Below, in pieces: positions 35,784 to 45,525 of a DNA stretch of 64,000 nucleotides. Source of the stretch: Leptospira ainlahdjerensis (lineage in GTDB: Bacteria > Spirochaetota > Leptospiria > Leptospirales > Leptospiraceae). The translations under genes and the position numbers were made by a program. The stretch spans positions 16,875 through 80,874 of the forward strand of contig NZ_JAFFPU010000041.1 of the NCBI RefSeq assembly GCF_016919175.1, written 5' to 3'. Under the pieces are notes generated by a model. It saw nothing but the letters and a program-made list of their open reading frames with translations, was not told the DNA's origin and did not search any database. Position 1 is the stretch's first letter. The number at the start of each line of letters is the position of its first letter.

Positions 35784-36773
35784 TCAGTCGATCACCACCG
35801 CGATCTTTCCAAAACTTTTTCCCTCTTCCAATTTCCGGTGTGCGTCTCCGATCCGTTTCCAGGAGAAAATTTCCGGATCGAGAATCGGACGCAGAATCCC
35901 CGCTTCCGCGAGCCTGGAAATTTCTTTCAGAATAGAACCGTGTTTTTCCCTTCCTTCGTCATACAAAAGAGGAATCAACATAAAGACCACGGCCAAATCC
36001 AAACTTTTAGAATGTGCCTTTCCGAGATCAAAGGTTCCGGACGCGTTGATCGTAATCGCCTTTCCTTTTCTTTTTACCATTGAAATCGCGGTTTCAAATC
36101 CGCTACCTCCAGCTGTGTCGAAAGCAAGATCGAAGTCCGACGAGCCGAAATGTTTGAGAGCGATCTCTTGAATCTCGGCTTCCGTCCTTCCGCTCACGGC
36201 TTCGGCTCCGAGTTTTAAGACGAGTTTCTGTTTGGATTCTCCGGTTGCGGTCGCCAAAACTCTCGCACCCGCCCAGCGTGCGAGTTGAACTGAGATATGT
36301 CCGACGCCGCCCGCTCCTCCTGTAATCAAAATTTTATTTCCAGCTTGAAGGTTTCCTTTTTCAAAAAGACCTTCCCACGCAGTGATCGAAACCAGAGGAA
36401 GAACCGCGGCTTCTTCGAAACTCAGATTTTTCGGTTTTTGCGCGATCAACCTTTCATCCGCGAGAATGTATTCCGCCAAAGCGCCGCCGGTTCCGATCAA
36501 TCCCCCCACACAACCGAAAACCTCGTCCCCCTTTTTCCATCGAGAAACGTTATCTGCCACCTCTTCAACTACTCCGGCGGCGTCCCCGTGGAGAACCGCC
36601 GGAAAAGCGGGCGCGATCGCCGGACCGAACTTTCGAATTTTGTAATCCACCGGATTTACGCTCGTCGCCTTGACCCTGATCAAAACGTGACCCGGAAGAA
36701 TTGCGGGCTTTGGAACTTCACCTTCTTCAAAAACCTCGGGGCCGCCGAAACTGCGGATGATCATTGCTTTCAT
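35784..36773 (-). CDS. Zinc-free quinone oxidoreductase (MDR family)
   Basis: 329 residues of the medium-chain dehydrogenase/reductase superfamily. It begins MKAMIIRSFGGPEVFE, the NADPH motif is GGAGGVGHISVQLAR (about 150) and the N-terminal GroES-like domain has HGDAAGVVEEV. Zinc-binding Cys residues are absent, as in quinone reductases of the QOR type, which reduce quinones or enals with NADPH. ATG 36773 has GGAG nine bases upstream; the upstream TTG is unlikely. Divergent from the LysR-type regulator, which probably controls it. Confidence 0.87.
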   Translation of the reverse strand: MKAMIIRSFGGPEVFEEGEVPKPAILPGHVLIRVKATSVNPVDYKIRKFGPAIAPAFPAVLHGDAAGVVEEVADNVSRWKKGDEVFGCVGGLIGTGGALAEYILADERLIAQKPKNLSFEEAAVLPLVSITAWEGLFEKGNLQAGNKILITGGAGGVGHISVQLARWAGARVLATATGESKQKLVLKLGAEAVSGRTEAEIQEIALKHFGSSDFDLAFDTAGGSGFETAISMVKRKGKAITINASGTFDLGKAHSKSLDLAVVFMLIPLLYDEGREKHGSILKEISRLAEAGILRPILDPEIFSWKRIGDAHRKLEEGKSFGKIAVVID

Positions 36774-36871
36774 GGGAACATTCTCCAATTAATTTTGAAA
36801 TGATTCTAACAGAAATTGATTCTTTCCACAATGGCTTGAATTTGAAAGAGATTATTTCTAAATTGGAAAGA

Positions 36872-37774
36872 ATGAATATCGAAAGTATTTTGGACTTAGA
36901 GTTATTCGAAGCGGTTTGTGTAGAAGGAAATTTTGCGAAGGCCGCAAGAAAAACCGGATCCTCCCTGCCGACGATCAGCAAAAGAATTTCAAGACTCGAA
37001 AGGGCTCTCAAGGTGACTCTCTTTGAAAGGACTACAAGGACGATCCGATTGACGGAAGCGGGAAATCGTTTTCGACTTCGCGCTGAAAGAATTCTGACGG
37101 AACTCCGCGCCGCCGAAAAGGAAACCGTTTTTGAGAAGGAACTCAAAGGGAAAATTAGAATTACGGCGCCGGCCCCGTTCGCAACCCGGATTTTGCCTCC
37201 CCTCTTCGCGGAGTTTCGAAATCAAAACCCGGAAATTCAATTGGAAGTTGTGTTCGGAAACGAAAAGTTCAATCTGATCGAAGACCGCTTTGACCTGGGA
37301 ATCCGTATCATGAAGCCGATTCGAGGAGAACGTTGTAGGGTTCTTTTGCCGAACCGAATCATCGCCGTAACTTCTCCGAATTACCTGGAAAAAGTAGGAA
37401 CTCCCTCCCGCCTTTCCGATTTGGCAAAACATTCTATCCTATTCGTGGACGAACAATCGAACGTAAGAATTCCCGAATTGAAAAAGACAATTTCCGAATT
37501 ATCAGGAGACAGAGGAATCCGATCGAACAACGGATCCTTTCTCGCAGAGTTCATCGCGAGAGGTGGATCCGGAATTCTCTTTCGGTCTATCTGGGATGTG
37601 GAAGAGCAGATCGAATCCGGAAAAATAAAAAGAATTTTTCCGAATCATCATTGGCAGAGCGAAGCTTCCGTCTGCCTTCTATTTCCTTCCGGAGAGAAAC
37701 CGCCGAAACGAGTTCTCCGATTCGGGGAATTTTTAGAATCCAAAATATTTCCGGGAAAACGGGGCGGTTTTTAA
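36872..37774 (+). CDS. LysR-family transcriptional regulator
   Basis: 300 residues. The winged helix (LELFEAVCVEGNFAKAARKTGSSLPTISKRISRLERAL) and the effector-binding domain (about 90-295) are complete. ATG 36872 follows GGAAAGA and sets the N terminus at the usual place; the longer upstream frame is not needed. Divergent from the quinone oxidoreductase with 98 bp between the starts, the classic LysR arrangement. The regulator probably responds to a quinone or other electrophile, by analogy only. Its stop codon overlaps the 3' end of the opposite-strand gene by 4 bp. Confidence 0.88.
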   Translation: MNIESILDLELFEAVCVEGNFAKAARKTGSSLPTISKRISRLERALKVTLFERTTRTIRLTEAGNRFRLRAERILTELRAAEKETVFEKELKGKIRITAPAPFATRILPPLFAEFRNQNPEIQLEVVFGNEKFNLIEDRFDLGIRIMKPIRGERCRVLLPNRIIAVTSPNYLEKVGTPSRLSDLAKHSILFVDEQSNVRIPELKKTISELSGDRGIRSNNGSFLAEFIARGGSGILFRSIWDVEEQIESGKIKRIFPNHHWQSEASVCLLFPSGEKPPKRVLRFGEFLESKIFPGKRGGF

Positions 37775-38388
37775 GGAAATATTTTTCTTAAAACGGATTC
37801 GGGTAACAAGGAAGCCGCTACAAAAATTCCGAAAACAAAGGCCGCAATCGCAAGACCCAACGCAGGAAAAAATCCCAAGGGTTCGCTTCCTCTTTCGATC
37901 AAATAGATCGGCGTATCCAAAACATATCCCATGTCCTTATAAATTTTCTCCGATTCGCTGTCCAAAGAAGTATCGTTAAATCTTCCTTCAATCGCAAACG
38001 CAGGAGAGGAAAAATAAGTTCCATTGTCGAGTTCTTCCTGAGTTACCGCGCTGTCTTTTACGATCACTTTGACCTTTTTCGATCCGGCTTTGTCAAGAGT
38101 TGCGACCGGATACGTGATGTGCTGGAGACGATCCTTTTTTGTGGAGATCACGTAGTTGTTTGCAGGAACAACCCCGTCCTTGATCTTGATATACCTTGGG
38201 ATCTGATCCGCAGGCGTAGAAACGAATTCCGCAAACGTAAATTCGGTTTTATTCTTTTTTGCGGAATGAAACTTCATGTCGGGAACCGCGATTCCCAAAA
38301 TGACGAAGGCGCTCAGGCCGACGCCGCCGATTCTATACAAGATCGAAAATCGATCTAAAAATTGAATTCCCTTCAGTACAAGGTTCAT
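37771..38388 (-). CDS. Two-helix membrane protein, unknown
   Basis: 205 residues: an N-terminal membrane helix (about 17-35), an extracytoplasmic domain of about 125 residues, and a C-terminal membrane helix (about 172-193). The central part has no recognised motif. ATG 38388 with AGGAG at good spacing. It converges with the LysR gene, overlapping it by 4 bp. Confidence 0.7.
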   Translation of the reverse strand: MNLVLKGIQFLDRFSILYRIGGVGLSAFVILGIAVPDMKFHSAKKNKTEFTFAEFVSTPADQIPRYIKIKDGVVPANNYVISTKKDRLQHITYPVATLDKAGSKKVKVIVKDSAVTQEELDNGTYFSSPAFAIEGRFNDTSLDSESEKIYKDMGYVLDTPIYLIERGSEPLGFFPALGLAIAAFVFGIFVAASLLPESVLRKIFP

Positions 38389-38490
38389 TCTAATCTCCTA
38401 ATATTCTTTGATGATTTTGCAAAGAATGACTGAAACTTGTAAAAAGGTCGAATTCTTTTTAAACGGAAGTGGACTCTTAGGAAATAAAAA

Positions 38491-38522
38491 AAGAACCGAG
38501 ACTTCCGAAAGACCCGGTTCTT
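38491..38522 (-). terminator. Intrinsic terminator
   Basis: Stem AAGAACCG / CGGTTCTT with a 16-base loop, followed on the minus strand by a T-run. It lies about 37 bp past the stop codon of the gene at 38559-39206. Confidence 0.7.
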
Positions 38523-38558
38523 ATCTTTGTCGAAATGGAAAAAAAGAAAAACTCGGCT

Positions 38559-39206
38559 CTAAACCGCTATCCCTTCAAAAAAAGTAAGAATATTGGAATC
38601 GTCTTTTTCCAAATGATCCTGAGCTTGTTCGATGACGGATTCCAAATAATAAGCGTAGTTCTTATAATTTTTAAGGAAGTTTTTTACTTCTTCCACACGA
38701 TCGGCCGGAAGCTTATCTTGTACGATCAATTGAAAGAGAGCGAGAATTCCAAACGCGGATTTGAGAGGATCCGAAAGGGAGGCGATTTTTAAAATTTCGT
38801 CCGCGTCCACTTCCGCAAAAGAAGGGAGCAAGTCTGTGATCAACTCCAATGCGCCGATCGGGATCTGACGATCCAAGGACTTTACGTAATTGATGATCGC
38901 GCGATAAGCCCGGCTATCCCCGACTCTGGAAAGAATTTGCACTACTCCCGAGAGAAACCTTTTGTGATAACCCCAGGAAAGTCTTCCGGAATCGGCGTCC
39001 CTCATCACCTGATACAAAAAACTCCATACAAACTTATCGTTTTCGATCGCCTTATCGGCAAGCTCGGAAAGCCATTCGTCAAACGCAGGGTTTTCCATTT
39101 CTTTGGAAAGAAATTCTACGAGCTCGGTTGGATTTCTTGTTTCAGGCATGTGGTTCTTTTTGCGCATAGGCTCACGATTATCCACTAGAGAAGATTCCTT
39201 TTCCAT
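38559..39206 (-). CDS. Helical-repeat protein, unknown
   Basis: 215 residues, nearly all alpha-helical, with repeated ~35-residue helix pairs (for example GALELITDLLPSFAEVDADEILKIASLSD) that look like HEAT-type repeats. No signal peptide and no catalytic motif. The first ~20 residues are charged. ATG 39206 is taken; an internal Met20 is a possible alternative. It ends at an intrinsic terminator and is divergent from the gene at 39399. Confidence 0.65.
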   Translation of the reverse strand: MEKESSLVDNREPMRKKNHMPETRNPTELVEFLSKEMENPAFDEWLSELADKAIENDKFVWSFLYQVMRDADSGRLSWGYHKRFLSGVVQILSRVGDSRAYRAIINYVKSLDRQIPIGALELITDLLPSFAEVDADEILKIASLSDPLKSAFGILALFQLIVQDKLPADRVEEVKNFLKNYKNYAYYLESVIEQAQDHLEKDDSNILTFFEGIAV

Positions 39207-39398
39207 TCTTTTTCTTTGAAAAATAGACGGATTCGATAAAAAAACTAAAACACAAAATAAGAAAGAATTTCGATTTCAATTCAAGAAATCGTTTCGTTAG
39301 GAAAAAGCGAATTCTAATACATTCTTAACATCGCTTTGCGATCTCTAACGTGGAAATAGAACGGGATTCTTGTAATTTTTTCCAAATCCTGCATCCTA

Positions 39399-40016
39399 AT
39401 GAGTAAGATGCAATCGAAGACAAAAGCGATTTTACTCATGATTCTCATACTAACCCTGATGAAAGAGCCTTTGTTCCCCAAGGACTTTCAAGGTCGAGTC
39501 GTCTACTTTGAGAATTCAATGGAAAAATCAGAAGAACAAAAACAAAAGATGGAGGAATCCATCCATAGAGAAACAAAAACCGCTCCGAAAATTCAGCTTT
39601 TCCCCGAACCGAATCACGAAACGAACGCTCGTCCAGAAGAAAACTACGGCAAATCGGAAATTTTAAAAATCGAAGAGGAATGGAATCGATATTCTCCTGT
39701 AAATCTAAAACAACTTGCGAGTAAACTCACCACGTTAGGCGCTATCAAACAGAAATTTCGCGATTACAAAGCCGCGATCCGATTCTATGATCAGTCTTTA
39801 GCAATTCGAGAACGACTGGGAGAAAAGCAAAGTGAGGAATACGCGCTGACTTTGTATCTAAGATCGATCGCTCAATCCAGAATCGGCAATACATGTCAGT
39901 TTCGGATCGACATTCAATCCGTGATCGAAATCTATCGTCAATTAAGGGAAACGGATTCCGCCATCCTTGCCGAAGATACATTAAAAAAATATTCGAGTTT
40001 CTGCGAGGAAAAATAA
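39399..40016 (+). CDS. Exported TPR-like protein, unknown
   Basis: 205 residues. An N-terminal hydrophobic segment (AILLMILILTLM) acts as signal or anchor. A charged linker of ~60 residues follows, then two to three TPR-like helices (KQKFRDYKAAIRFYDQSLAIRERLGEKQSEEYA at about 128-160). TPR domains mediate protein contacts; the partner is unknown. A second ATG three codons later could be used. It lies 41 bp upstream of the small gene at 40058 on the same strand. Confidence 0.65.
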   Translation: MSKMQSKTKAILLMILILTLMKEPLFPKDFQGRVVYFENSMEKSEEQKQKMEESIHRETKTAPKIQLFPEPNHETNARPEENYGKSEILKIEEEWNRYSPVNLKQLASKLTTLGAIKQKFRDYKAAIRFYDQSLAIRERLGEKQSEEYALTLYLRSIAQSRIGNTCQFRIDIQSVIEIYRQLRETDSAILAEDTLKKYSSFCEEK

Positions 40017-40057
40017 AAACGTTTTGACAACGGAAGAATCGCACTTGAAAGATAAGG

Positions 40058-40294
40058 ATGGCTCTTTTTGTTATGAATCCTCTCTCCACGCAAATTTTTC
40101 AGGATATCTATCACGCCTCCCAATCAGGAAGGATGATCACGATGGGAGATCTGGAAATCAACACGGCCAAATCTGCCTATCAACTCAGACCTCACCTGGA
40201 GGATCTAAAAGAATCCAGCCTTGTTGTCGAACACCCTGAAGGTTTTGAAATCGCGCCTTCCGGAAATCATTATTACCAAAGCCGCTGGGGCTGA
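40058..40294 (+). CDS. Small winged-helix-like protein, unknown
   Basis: 78 residues. The pattern DLEINTAKSAYQLRPHLEDLKESSLVVEHPEGFEIAPSG resembles a winged helix: helix, recognition-like helix, then a two-strand wing. It could be a small DNA-binding protein, but no close family is recognised. ATG 40058 is preceded by GAAAGATAAGG; ATG 40073 is an alternative. Likely in the same transcript as the TPR-like gene. Confidence 0.6.
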   Translation: MALFVMNPLSTQIFQDIYHASQSGRMITMGDLEINTAKSAYQLRPHLEDLKESSLVVEHPEGFEIAPSGNHYYQSRWG

Positions 40295-40784
40295 AATTTT
40301 TCCAGAGCTCGTTTCAAAAGAATTCAGTTTTCATAATTTACATTTTTATAAATTGCTCATAAAATCCTGTTTTGAGTTCTCATTCTGATCAAAAGAAAGA
40401 ATGAGAATCTATACTTTCAAAAAACGAACCCCGTTTTAGCGCGGGCATTTCCAATCTTAGAAATTCAAAGTTTCCTAACGCGAGGGTTTTATAAGAATTT
40501 ACCCCGAAACCTTCCATGAAATCGTTTTTAACACGCAGATAGGCACGGAACCAAAAACGCGGGGGAGTTCCCACAAATTTCCTCCGTAAATGGACGATAA
40601 ACCTTGTTAAATTCGGATTGGAGTTCCTACATTTTAGGTTTTCGGACAAACTTTCAGTAAAACCGTTTTTTCCGAAGTTGAGTCGGTTTACTTCCCGGCA
40701 AAAGCTTTGATCAAAAGTGGAAAGAATCTATTTTTCATTTTTTGCTCTTGATTTTCATGCAATCTTTCTTGATGGACGAAAACT
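40295..40784. other. Intergenic stretch with degenerate repeat
   Basis: No gene seen. GGAGTTCCCAC (about 40564-40574) and GGAGTTCCTAC (about 40621-40631) resemble the inner palindromes of the dispersed repeat in minus orientation, in a decayed context. The remainder holds nothing recognisable. Confidence 0.4.
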
Positions 40785-41690
40785 TCAAGTCTCGCTTTTT
40801 TTCTCTTCCGGCTTACTTCGATTCAAAAGAAACACCGCGAGCACAGCAAAAAATCCTCCGATCGTCGTGGTAAAACTCGGAACCTCCCCCAAAAAAATCC
40901 AACTCCCCAACAGAGCTGTGACCGGCACCAAAAAGATAAAGGAACTCGCGACTCTCGAGCCCAACTTGGAAGAAGCAAAAAAATAAACCGTGGTTCCAAA
41001 CGTAGTCGAAATTACCGCAAGATACAAAATATGAATCCAAAAACCGAAACCTGCGTTAAGCGCGTTCGAGATACCGTAAGGGATCGCAAGAAAAAAATCC
41101 AAAATCGTTCCGATCGTAAAAACGTAAAAGCTATAAACGAGCGGAGAAATGTTTTGCCCTGTGCTGTGACTGTTCATGCTCAAAAAGGCCCAGCTAAAAG
41201 CACAAAGAAGAAAGAAAATATTTCCGGATTGAAACAAGGAGTTCCAGTCCAAATTCCAAATCCGAAGCAGAATACAACCTCCCAACAATCCGAAAATGAG
41301 ACCGATCGCTTCTCTTCCACCGGGTAATTTTTTCTGAAACGAATGAACGAGCACGTATGTAAAAATCGGATTCATCGTAGTAACCAGAACTCCACCTGCT
41401 CCTGCGAGCCCGTTGTTCAAACCCAAAAAAAAGAACTGGTTATAGACCGTATAAAGAATTCCTCCGATTACGACTTGAAAAAAGGTTCTATAACTCGGTA
41501 ATCGAAATGATTCCTTTCTCCAAAAGACAACGGGTAAAAGGGAAACGGCTGTGGCCAAAAATCTCCAAAAGATGATTACGTTCGGGTGCTGATCGCCAAC
41601 GATCAACTTGGCGGAAGGCCAAGCAAAACCCCATGAGATCATAGAGATCACTAATAAGAAGTAAAATTTTGTGTTAGTCTTGGATTGCAT
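40785..41690 (-). CDS. DMT-superfamily (EamA) exporter
   Basis: 301 residues with ten hydrophobic helices in two EamA halves (about 5-140 and 150-285). Typical motifs are the N-terminal SWGFAWPSAKLIV and the glycine-rich GGAGGVLVTTMNPIFTYVL helix. Such proteins export amino acids or other small metabolites across the inner membrane. Substrate unknown. ATG 41690. No strong Shine-Dalgarno is visible. It stands downstream of lpxD on the same strand, separated by 125 bp. Confidence 0.85.
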   Translation of the reverse strand: MQSKTNTKFYFLLVISMISWGFAWPSAKLIVGDQHPNVIIFWRFLATAVSLLPVVFWRKESFRLPSYRTFFQVVIGGILYTVYNQFFFLGLNNGLAGAGGVLVTTMNPIFTYVLVHSFQKKLPGGREAIGLIFGLLGGCILLRIWNLDWNSLFQSGNIFFLLCAFSWAFLSMNSHSTGQNISPLVYSFYVFTIGTILDFFLAIPYGISNALNAGFGFWIHILYLAVISTTFGTTVYFFASSKLGSRVASSFIFLVPVTALLGSWIFLGEVPSFTTTIGGFFAVLAVFLLNRSKPEEKKSET

Positions 41691-41815
41691 AAAGGAGCGG
41701 CCCCTTTTACCAATTTCAGAAATCGAAAATCAGATACAATCCTTACTTAGGAATCCGTCCTTTTCTCAAAAACGATTCTTCAGTTCGAAAAGCAAGATCC
41801 CTTTCACAAAAAGAA

Positions 41816-42829
41816 TCAACCCTTGTTTCGATTTCGATGTTCTCTTACGAGCTCGGGTAGTTTTGACATGGAGGAATGGATTCGATGCATCTCTAACGCC
41901 GGTTTTGCGGGAATTCCAAAATAGGCGACTTTTTCATCGCTGTCTTCCGTTAGTCCGGACATTCCCATAAGAATGGATCCTTTCTTCATCGTAATTCCCT
42001 CAGCAACTGCCGCTTGACCGCCCATGATCACTCCGTCTTCCAGAGTAACCGAACCTGCCAAAACCGTTCCTCCCGCAATGTAAACAAAGTTTCCCACTCT
42101 GCAATTGTGAGCGATATGAACGTGATCGTCAAACTTCGTGTGATTGCCGACGGAAGTGGTTTCGATCGTAGCCCGATCTACGGTGCAACAAGCCCCCATC
42201 TCCACATAGTCTCCGATCACTGAATTCCCGATTTGAGGAACCTTGTAACGGACACCGCCTTTATCATAAAACCCGAATCCGTCGGCGCCAATCACCGTAT
42301 TCGGATGAATCAAATTATATTTTCCTAAAATACAATTGTATGCAACGATCACTCCGGATTTCAGAATCGTTCCTTCTCCGATTCTGGCTCCGCTTTCGAT
42401 CACGACGTTTGGAAAAATTTGACAGCCATCTTCAATTTCCGCATTCTCCTGAATCACCGCAAAATCCATGATTGTAACATTCTTACCGATCTTCGCGCTC
42501 GGATGAATACTCGCCTTTATCGAAATCGAAGGTAGCGTTTTTGGTTTTTTCTCAAAAAGGGAAAGCAATTCGATAAATTTCAGTCTTGCAAAACCTTCGG
42601 GAACAATGAGGGCCGAAGAAAATTCGGAAACTAAAGAAGGAATTGTGAGGGCGATTTGAACCTGCTTTGCTTTCGGATTCGAACTGAAATATTTCTTCGC
42701 TTCGAAATAATAAATTTTATCCGCTTGAACCCGGGAATGATTTTCGATATCACCAACACCGATTATTTCCTGCTCACCGTTTCCTTTTAATTCCAACCCA
42801 AGGGTTTTCGCTAAATCTTTCGCTTTCAT
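41816..42829 (-). CDS. lpxD: UDP-3-O-acylglucosamine N-acyltransferase
   Basis: 337 residues. The N-terminal ~100 residues are the uridine-binding domain of LpxD, and the rest is a left-handed beta helix of hexapeptide repeats (ASIHPSAKIGKNVTIMDFAVI and later turns). HIAHNCRVGN carries the catalytic His. LpxD adds the second acyl chain to the lipid A precursor in the cytoplasm. A short helical C terminus (EMHRIHSSMSKLPEL) is typical. ATG 42829 gives the usual N terminus (MKAKDLAKTLGLEL); the upstream TTG is unlikely. It is not clustered with other lpx genes here. Confidence 0.92.
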   Translation of the reverse strand: MKAKDLAKTLGLELKGNGEQEIIGVGDIENHSRVQADKIYYFEAKKYFSSNPKAKQVQIALTIPSLVSEFSSALIVPEGFARLKFIELLSLFEKKPKTLPSISIKASIHPSAKIGKNVTIMDFAVIQENAEIEDGCQIFPNVVIESGARIGEGTILKSGVIVAYNCILGKYNLIHPNTVIGADGFGFYDKGGVRYKVPQIGNSVIGDYVEMGACCTVDRATIETTSVGNHTKFDDHVHIAHNCRVGNFVYIAGGTVLAGSVTLEDGVIMGGQAAVAEGITMKKGSILMGMSGLTEDSDEKVAYFGIPAKPALEMHRIHSSMSKLPELVREHRNRNKG

Positions 42830-43047
42830 GATAATCAAATTTTTAGAATTCAAAAAAAGGACTCAACTCGTTTTTTTAGATTTCCCATTTCGTAAAGAAA
42901 CGATTCTTACTTATAGAATAAAAAACTACACAACTCACTCAACAGATGCTTTTATAAAATGATATTTTTATAATTTCAGTTCAAACCGGACGCCGTTCGT
43001 TATCTTGAAAACAAAAATTTGAGTGCGGATTCCGACCTTCCTTTATG

Positions 43048-43299
43048 CATAACCCTTACCGAAAAGTATTTGGAACTTCAAGAAGAGCCTTGTCGGAACT
43101 ACGACAATCCTCTGTGAAAGCGGCGCGCCCCACCCAAATTTCGGGTGGAGGGGTGGGTGGCGGAAAAATTCCGGAGATTTTCTTCTATCACAAAATTCTA
43201 ATTTTGCAAGCAAAAACCCCCGTGTAGGAACTCCTGTAAAACCCATTCTCGCAGGACACTCTCATTGTATATCCCTCTCAACTTGTGGATAAGGTTATG
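43048..43299 (+). repeat. Dispersed palindromic repeat, copy E, with 9-bp flanking duplication
   Basis: The most complete copy, 252 bp. It begins CATAACCCTTACC and ends GGATAAGGTTATG, an inverted terminal repeat. The flanks 43039-43047 and 43300-43308 are both TCCTTTATG, a 9-bp direct duplication as left by transposition. Inner palindromes are at 43092-43105 (GTCGGAACTACGAC) and 43224-43237 (GTAGGAACTCCTGT), 132 bp apart, around the core CCCACCCAAATTTCGGGTGG. The terminal repeat contains TGTGGATAA (43284-43292), a perfect DnaA-box sequence. No gene is seen in 42830-43423. Confidence 0.85.
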
Positions 43300-43423
43300 T
43301 CCTTTATGAGAGGCTAACGAAAAAAGATTTTCCAACTTGCTGGAACCTATTTTGATTTTTTGATAAAAAGGAACGTTCAATCCGTTAAGTCCAAAGATTG
43401 AAGGTTCACGAAAAATCGTATTT

Positions 43424-44017
43424 TCAAATAAGAGAGGATTCAAATTCTTCAATTTTACATAAGGACTTCATCGTAAGATCGATATCGTCCCAACCATTCG
43501 TGATTCGCTCCACCAAAGAAGGAGAAAGCGTAAAACGATAAGTCTTTTTCCCAGCAACGAGGACTAACGTTTGTAAATCGACTACAATTTCTGCGTCTTC
43601 GTTTTCGTGGATAAAAGCGAGAATTTCTTCCACTTCGGCTAACGAGAGTTTTATAAGCGCGATTCCGTTTTTGGCGCAATTCCCGAAAAATATATCCGCA
43701 AAAGAAGGCGCGACGATTACACGAAATCCAAAATCGGAAAGAGACCAAGGCGCGTGTTCTCTGCTGGAACCGCATCCAAAATTCTCACCCGATACAAGAA
43801 CGGACGCGTTTCGATATCGTCCTTGATTGAGCACAAAATCCGGATCTTCTTTCAATCCATCTTCATCCAAATATCTCCAATTATGAAAAAGATGCTTTCC
43901 AAAACCGCTCCGCTCTATCTTTTTCATAAATTGTTTCGGAAGAATTTGATCCGTGTCTATGTCTTTTAGATAAAGAGGAACCGCAATTCCCTTATGATAA
44001 TTCCAAGATTGACTCAT
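43424..44017 (-). CDS. leuD: 3-isopropylmalate dehydratase, small subunit
   Basis: 197 residues of the aconitase swivel domain. The motif [17 protein letters not shown] is diagnostic, and the N-terminal [14 protein letters not shown] matches bacterial LeuD. With LeuC it isomerises 2- to 3-isopropylmalate in leucine synthesis. ATG 44017 overlaps the leuC stop codon by 4 bp, and GGAGG stands upstream within leuC. The two are translationally coupled, as expected for subunits of one enzyme. Confidence 0.95.
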   Translation of the reverse strand: MSQSWNYHKGIAVPLYLKDIDTDQILPKQFMKKIERSGFGKHLFHNWRYLDEDGLKEDPDFVLNQGRYRNASVLVSGENFGCGSSREHAPWSLSDFGFRVIVAPSFADIFFGNCAKNGIALIKLSLAEVEEILAFIHENEDAEIVVDLQTLVLVAGKKTYRFTLSPSLVERITNGWDDIDLTMKSLCKIEEFESSLI

Positions 44018-45426
44018 ACTCTTACCTCCTGCAATTCAGAGACCGTTCCTAATCTTCCGAGGATCGCCGCCACGACTGCGCTTTCCGGACTGACCAAATG
44101 GGTTCTTCCTCCCCTTCCTTGTCTCCCTTCGAAATTTCTGTTGGAAGTAGAAGCCGAACGTTCTCCCGGTTTCAAAAAATCATCGTTCATTCCGAGACAC
44201 ATGGAACAACCGGGCATTCTCCACTCAAAACCCGCAGCGAGAAGGACTCGATCCAAACCTTCCTCTTCCGCTTGACGTTTTACTCTTCCGGATCCTGGAA
44301 CCACGATCGCCCGCACGTTAGACGAAACTCTTTTCCCCCGAGCGATCTGCGCGGCCTTTCTGATATCCTCTATACGCGCATTCGTGCAAGAACCGATAAA
44401 AACCTTATCGATCCTTACGGAACTCATAGTTTGCCCCGCTTTCAGATCCATATATTCCAAAGAACGTCTTGCGGCGGCTTTTGCCTCTGAGTCCGTAAAA
44501 GAATCGGGATCGGGAACAACGGAGCTAACCGGAACAACCTGGCCCGGATTTGTCCCCCAAGTGACCATAGGAACAACCTCGCTCGCATCCAATTGGATTG
44601 TCCTATCGAAGACGGCGTTCGAATCGGATTTGAGTGTTTTCCAATATTCAACTTTTCTATTATATTCTTCTCCTTTTGGAGAACGATCTTTTCCTTTTAA
44701 ATAATCGAAAGTAGTTTGATCCGGAGCGATCAAACCGGCTCTCGCGCCCGCCTCGATACAAAGATTACAAAGAGTCATCCTTCCCTCCATGGAAAGATTT
44801 CGAATCGTTTCACCCGCGTATTCTATCACATATCCTTGTCCCCCATTCGTTCCGATTTTTCCGATCAAATAAAGGGCTAAATCCTTCGCACTCGCATCGG
44901 GTGCAAGTTTTCCAACAACTTGCACCAAAAGATTTTTCGATTTTTTAAGACGGATCGTCTGAGTAGCCAGAACGTGTTCTATCTCGCTAGTTCCGATCCC
45001 GAGCGCAAAAGATCCGAACGCCCCGTGCGTCGAAGTATGAGAATCTCCGCAGACAATTACGGTTCCGGGTAACGTAAGCCCCATCTCCGGACCGACGACG
45101 TGGACGATTCCTTGATCGGGATGATTTATATCCAAAAGCTCGATCCCGAAAGTTTTGCAGTTTTCCGCGAGAAGTTCCATTTGTCTTTGAGAAACGGATC
45201 CCGCGCCGCTCCATTCACGATTCCTCGTAGAAACGTTATGGTCCATAACCGCGAACGTTCTTTCCTTTTTTCGTACCTCTCTTCCTTTATCCTTCAGCGC
45301 CGTAAAGGCCTGAGGAGAAGTCACCTCGTGCAGGAGATGTCGATCGACATACAGTATATCTTCCTCTCCATCCTGCGTTACGATTCTGGAATCCCAGATC
45401 TTATCATACAGCGTTCTACCCGTCAT
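44014..45426 (-). CDS. leuC: 3-isopropylmalate dehydratase, large subunit
   Basis: 470 residues. The 4Fe-4S cluster ligands are in [14 protein letters not shown] and in [34 protein letters not shown] is a further signature. It is the catalytic iron-sulphur subunit of the LeuCD heterodimer. ATG 45426 is chosen because GGAGG precedes it by 5 bp and it gives the standard [14 protein letters not shown] terminus. The frame is open to 45495, but that would run over the promoter. Divergent LysR-type gene lies upstream. Confidence 0.95.
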   Translation of the reverse strand: MTGRTLYDKIWDSRIVTQDGEEDILYVDRHLLHEVTSPQAFTALKDKGREVRKKERTFAVMDHNVSTRNREWSGAGSVSQRQMELLAENCKTFGIELLDINHPDQGIVHVVGPEMGLTLPGTVIVCGDSHTSTHGAFGSFALGIGTSEIEHVLATQTIRLKKSKNLLVQVVGKLAPDASAKDLALYLIGKIGTNGGQGYVIEYAGETIRNLSMEGRMTLCNLCIEAGARAGLIAPDQTTFDYLKGKDRSPKGEEYNRKVEYWKTLKSDSNAVFDRTIQLDASEVVPMVTWGTNPGQVVPVSSVVPDPDSFTDSEAKAAARRSLEYMDLKAGQTMSSVRIDKVFIGSCTNARIEDIRKAAQIARGKRVSSNVRAIVVPGSGRVKRQAEEEGLDRVLLAAGFEWRMPGCSMCLGMNDDFLKPGERSASTSNRNFEGRQGRGGRTHLVSPESAVVAAILGRLGTVSELQEVRV

Positions 45427-45445
45427 CGGTTCCTCCGAAGAATAA

Positions 45446-45498
45446 ACAATAGCAGAAACAAAACCATAATGCAAATAAATATGATTGATTGACATTAT
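45446..45498 (-). promoter_or_regulatory. leuC promoter with overlapping inverted repeat
   Basis: On the minus strand TTGCAT (45474-45469) and TATTGT (45451-45446) are 17 bp apart. An inverted repeat, ATAATG (45466-45471) and CATTAT (45493-45498), overlaps the -35. It lies between the divergent leuC and lysR-type starts, suitable for LysR-type control of both genes. Binding is inferred. Confidence 0.45.
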
Positions 45499-45525
45499 AA
45501 TTAAAAGTTATATATTGAAGATTGA

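Noticed and set aside
37396..37410. GTAGGAACTCCCTCC inside the LysR gene at 36872
   Set aside because: Resembles the repeat palindrome but lies in an intact conserved coding frame; taken as chance.
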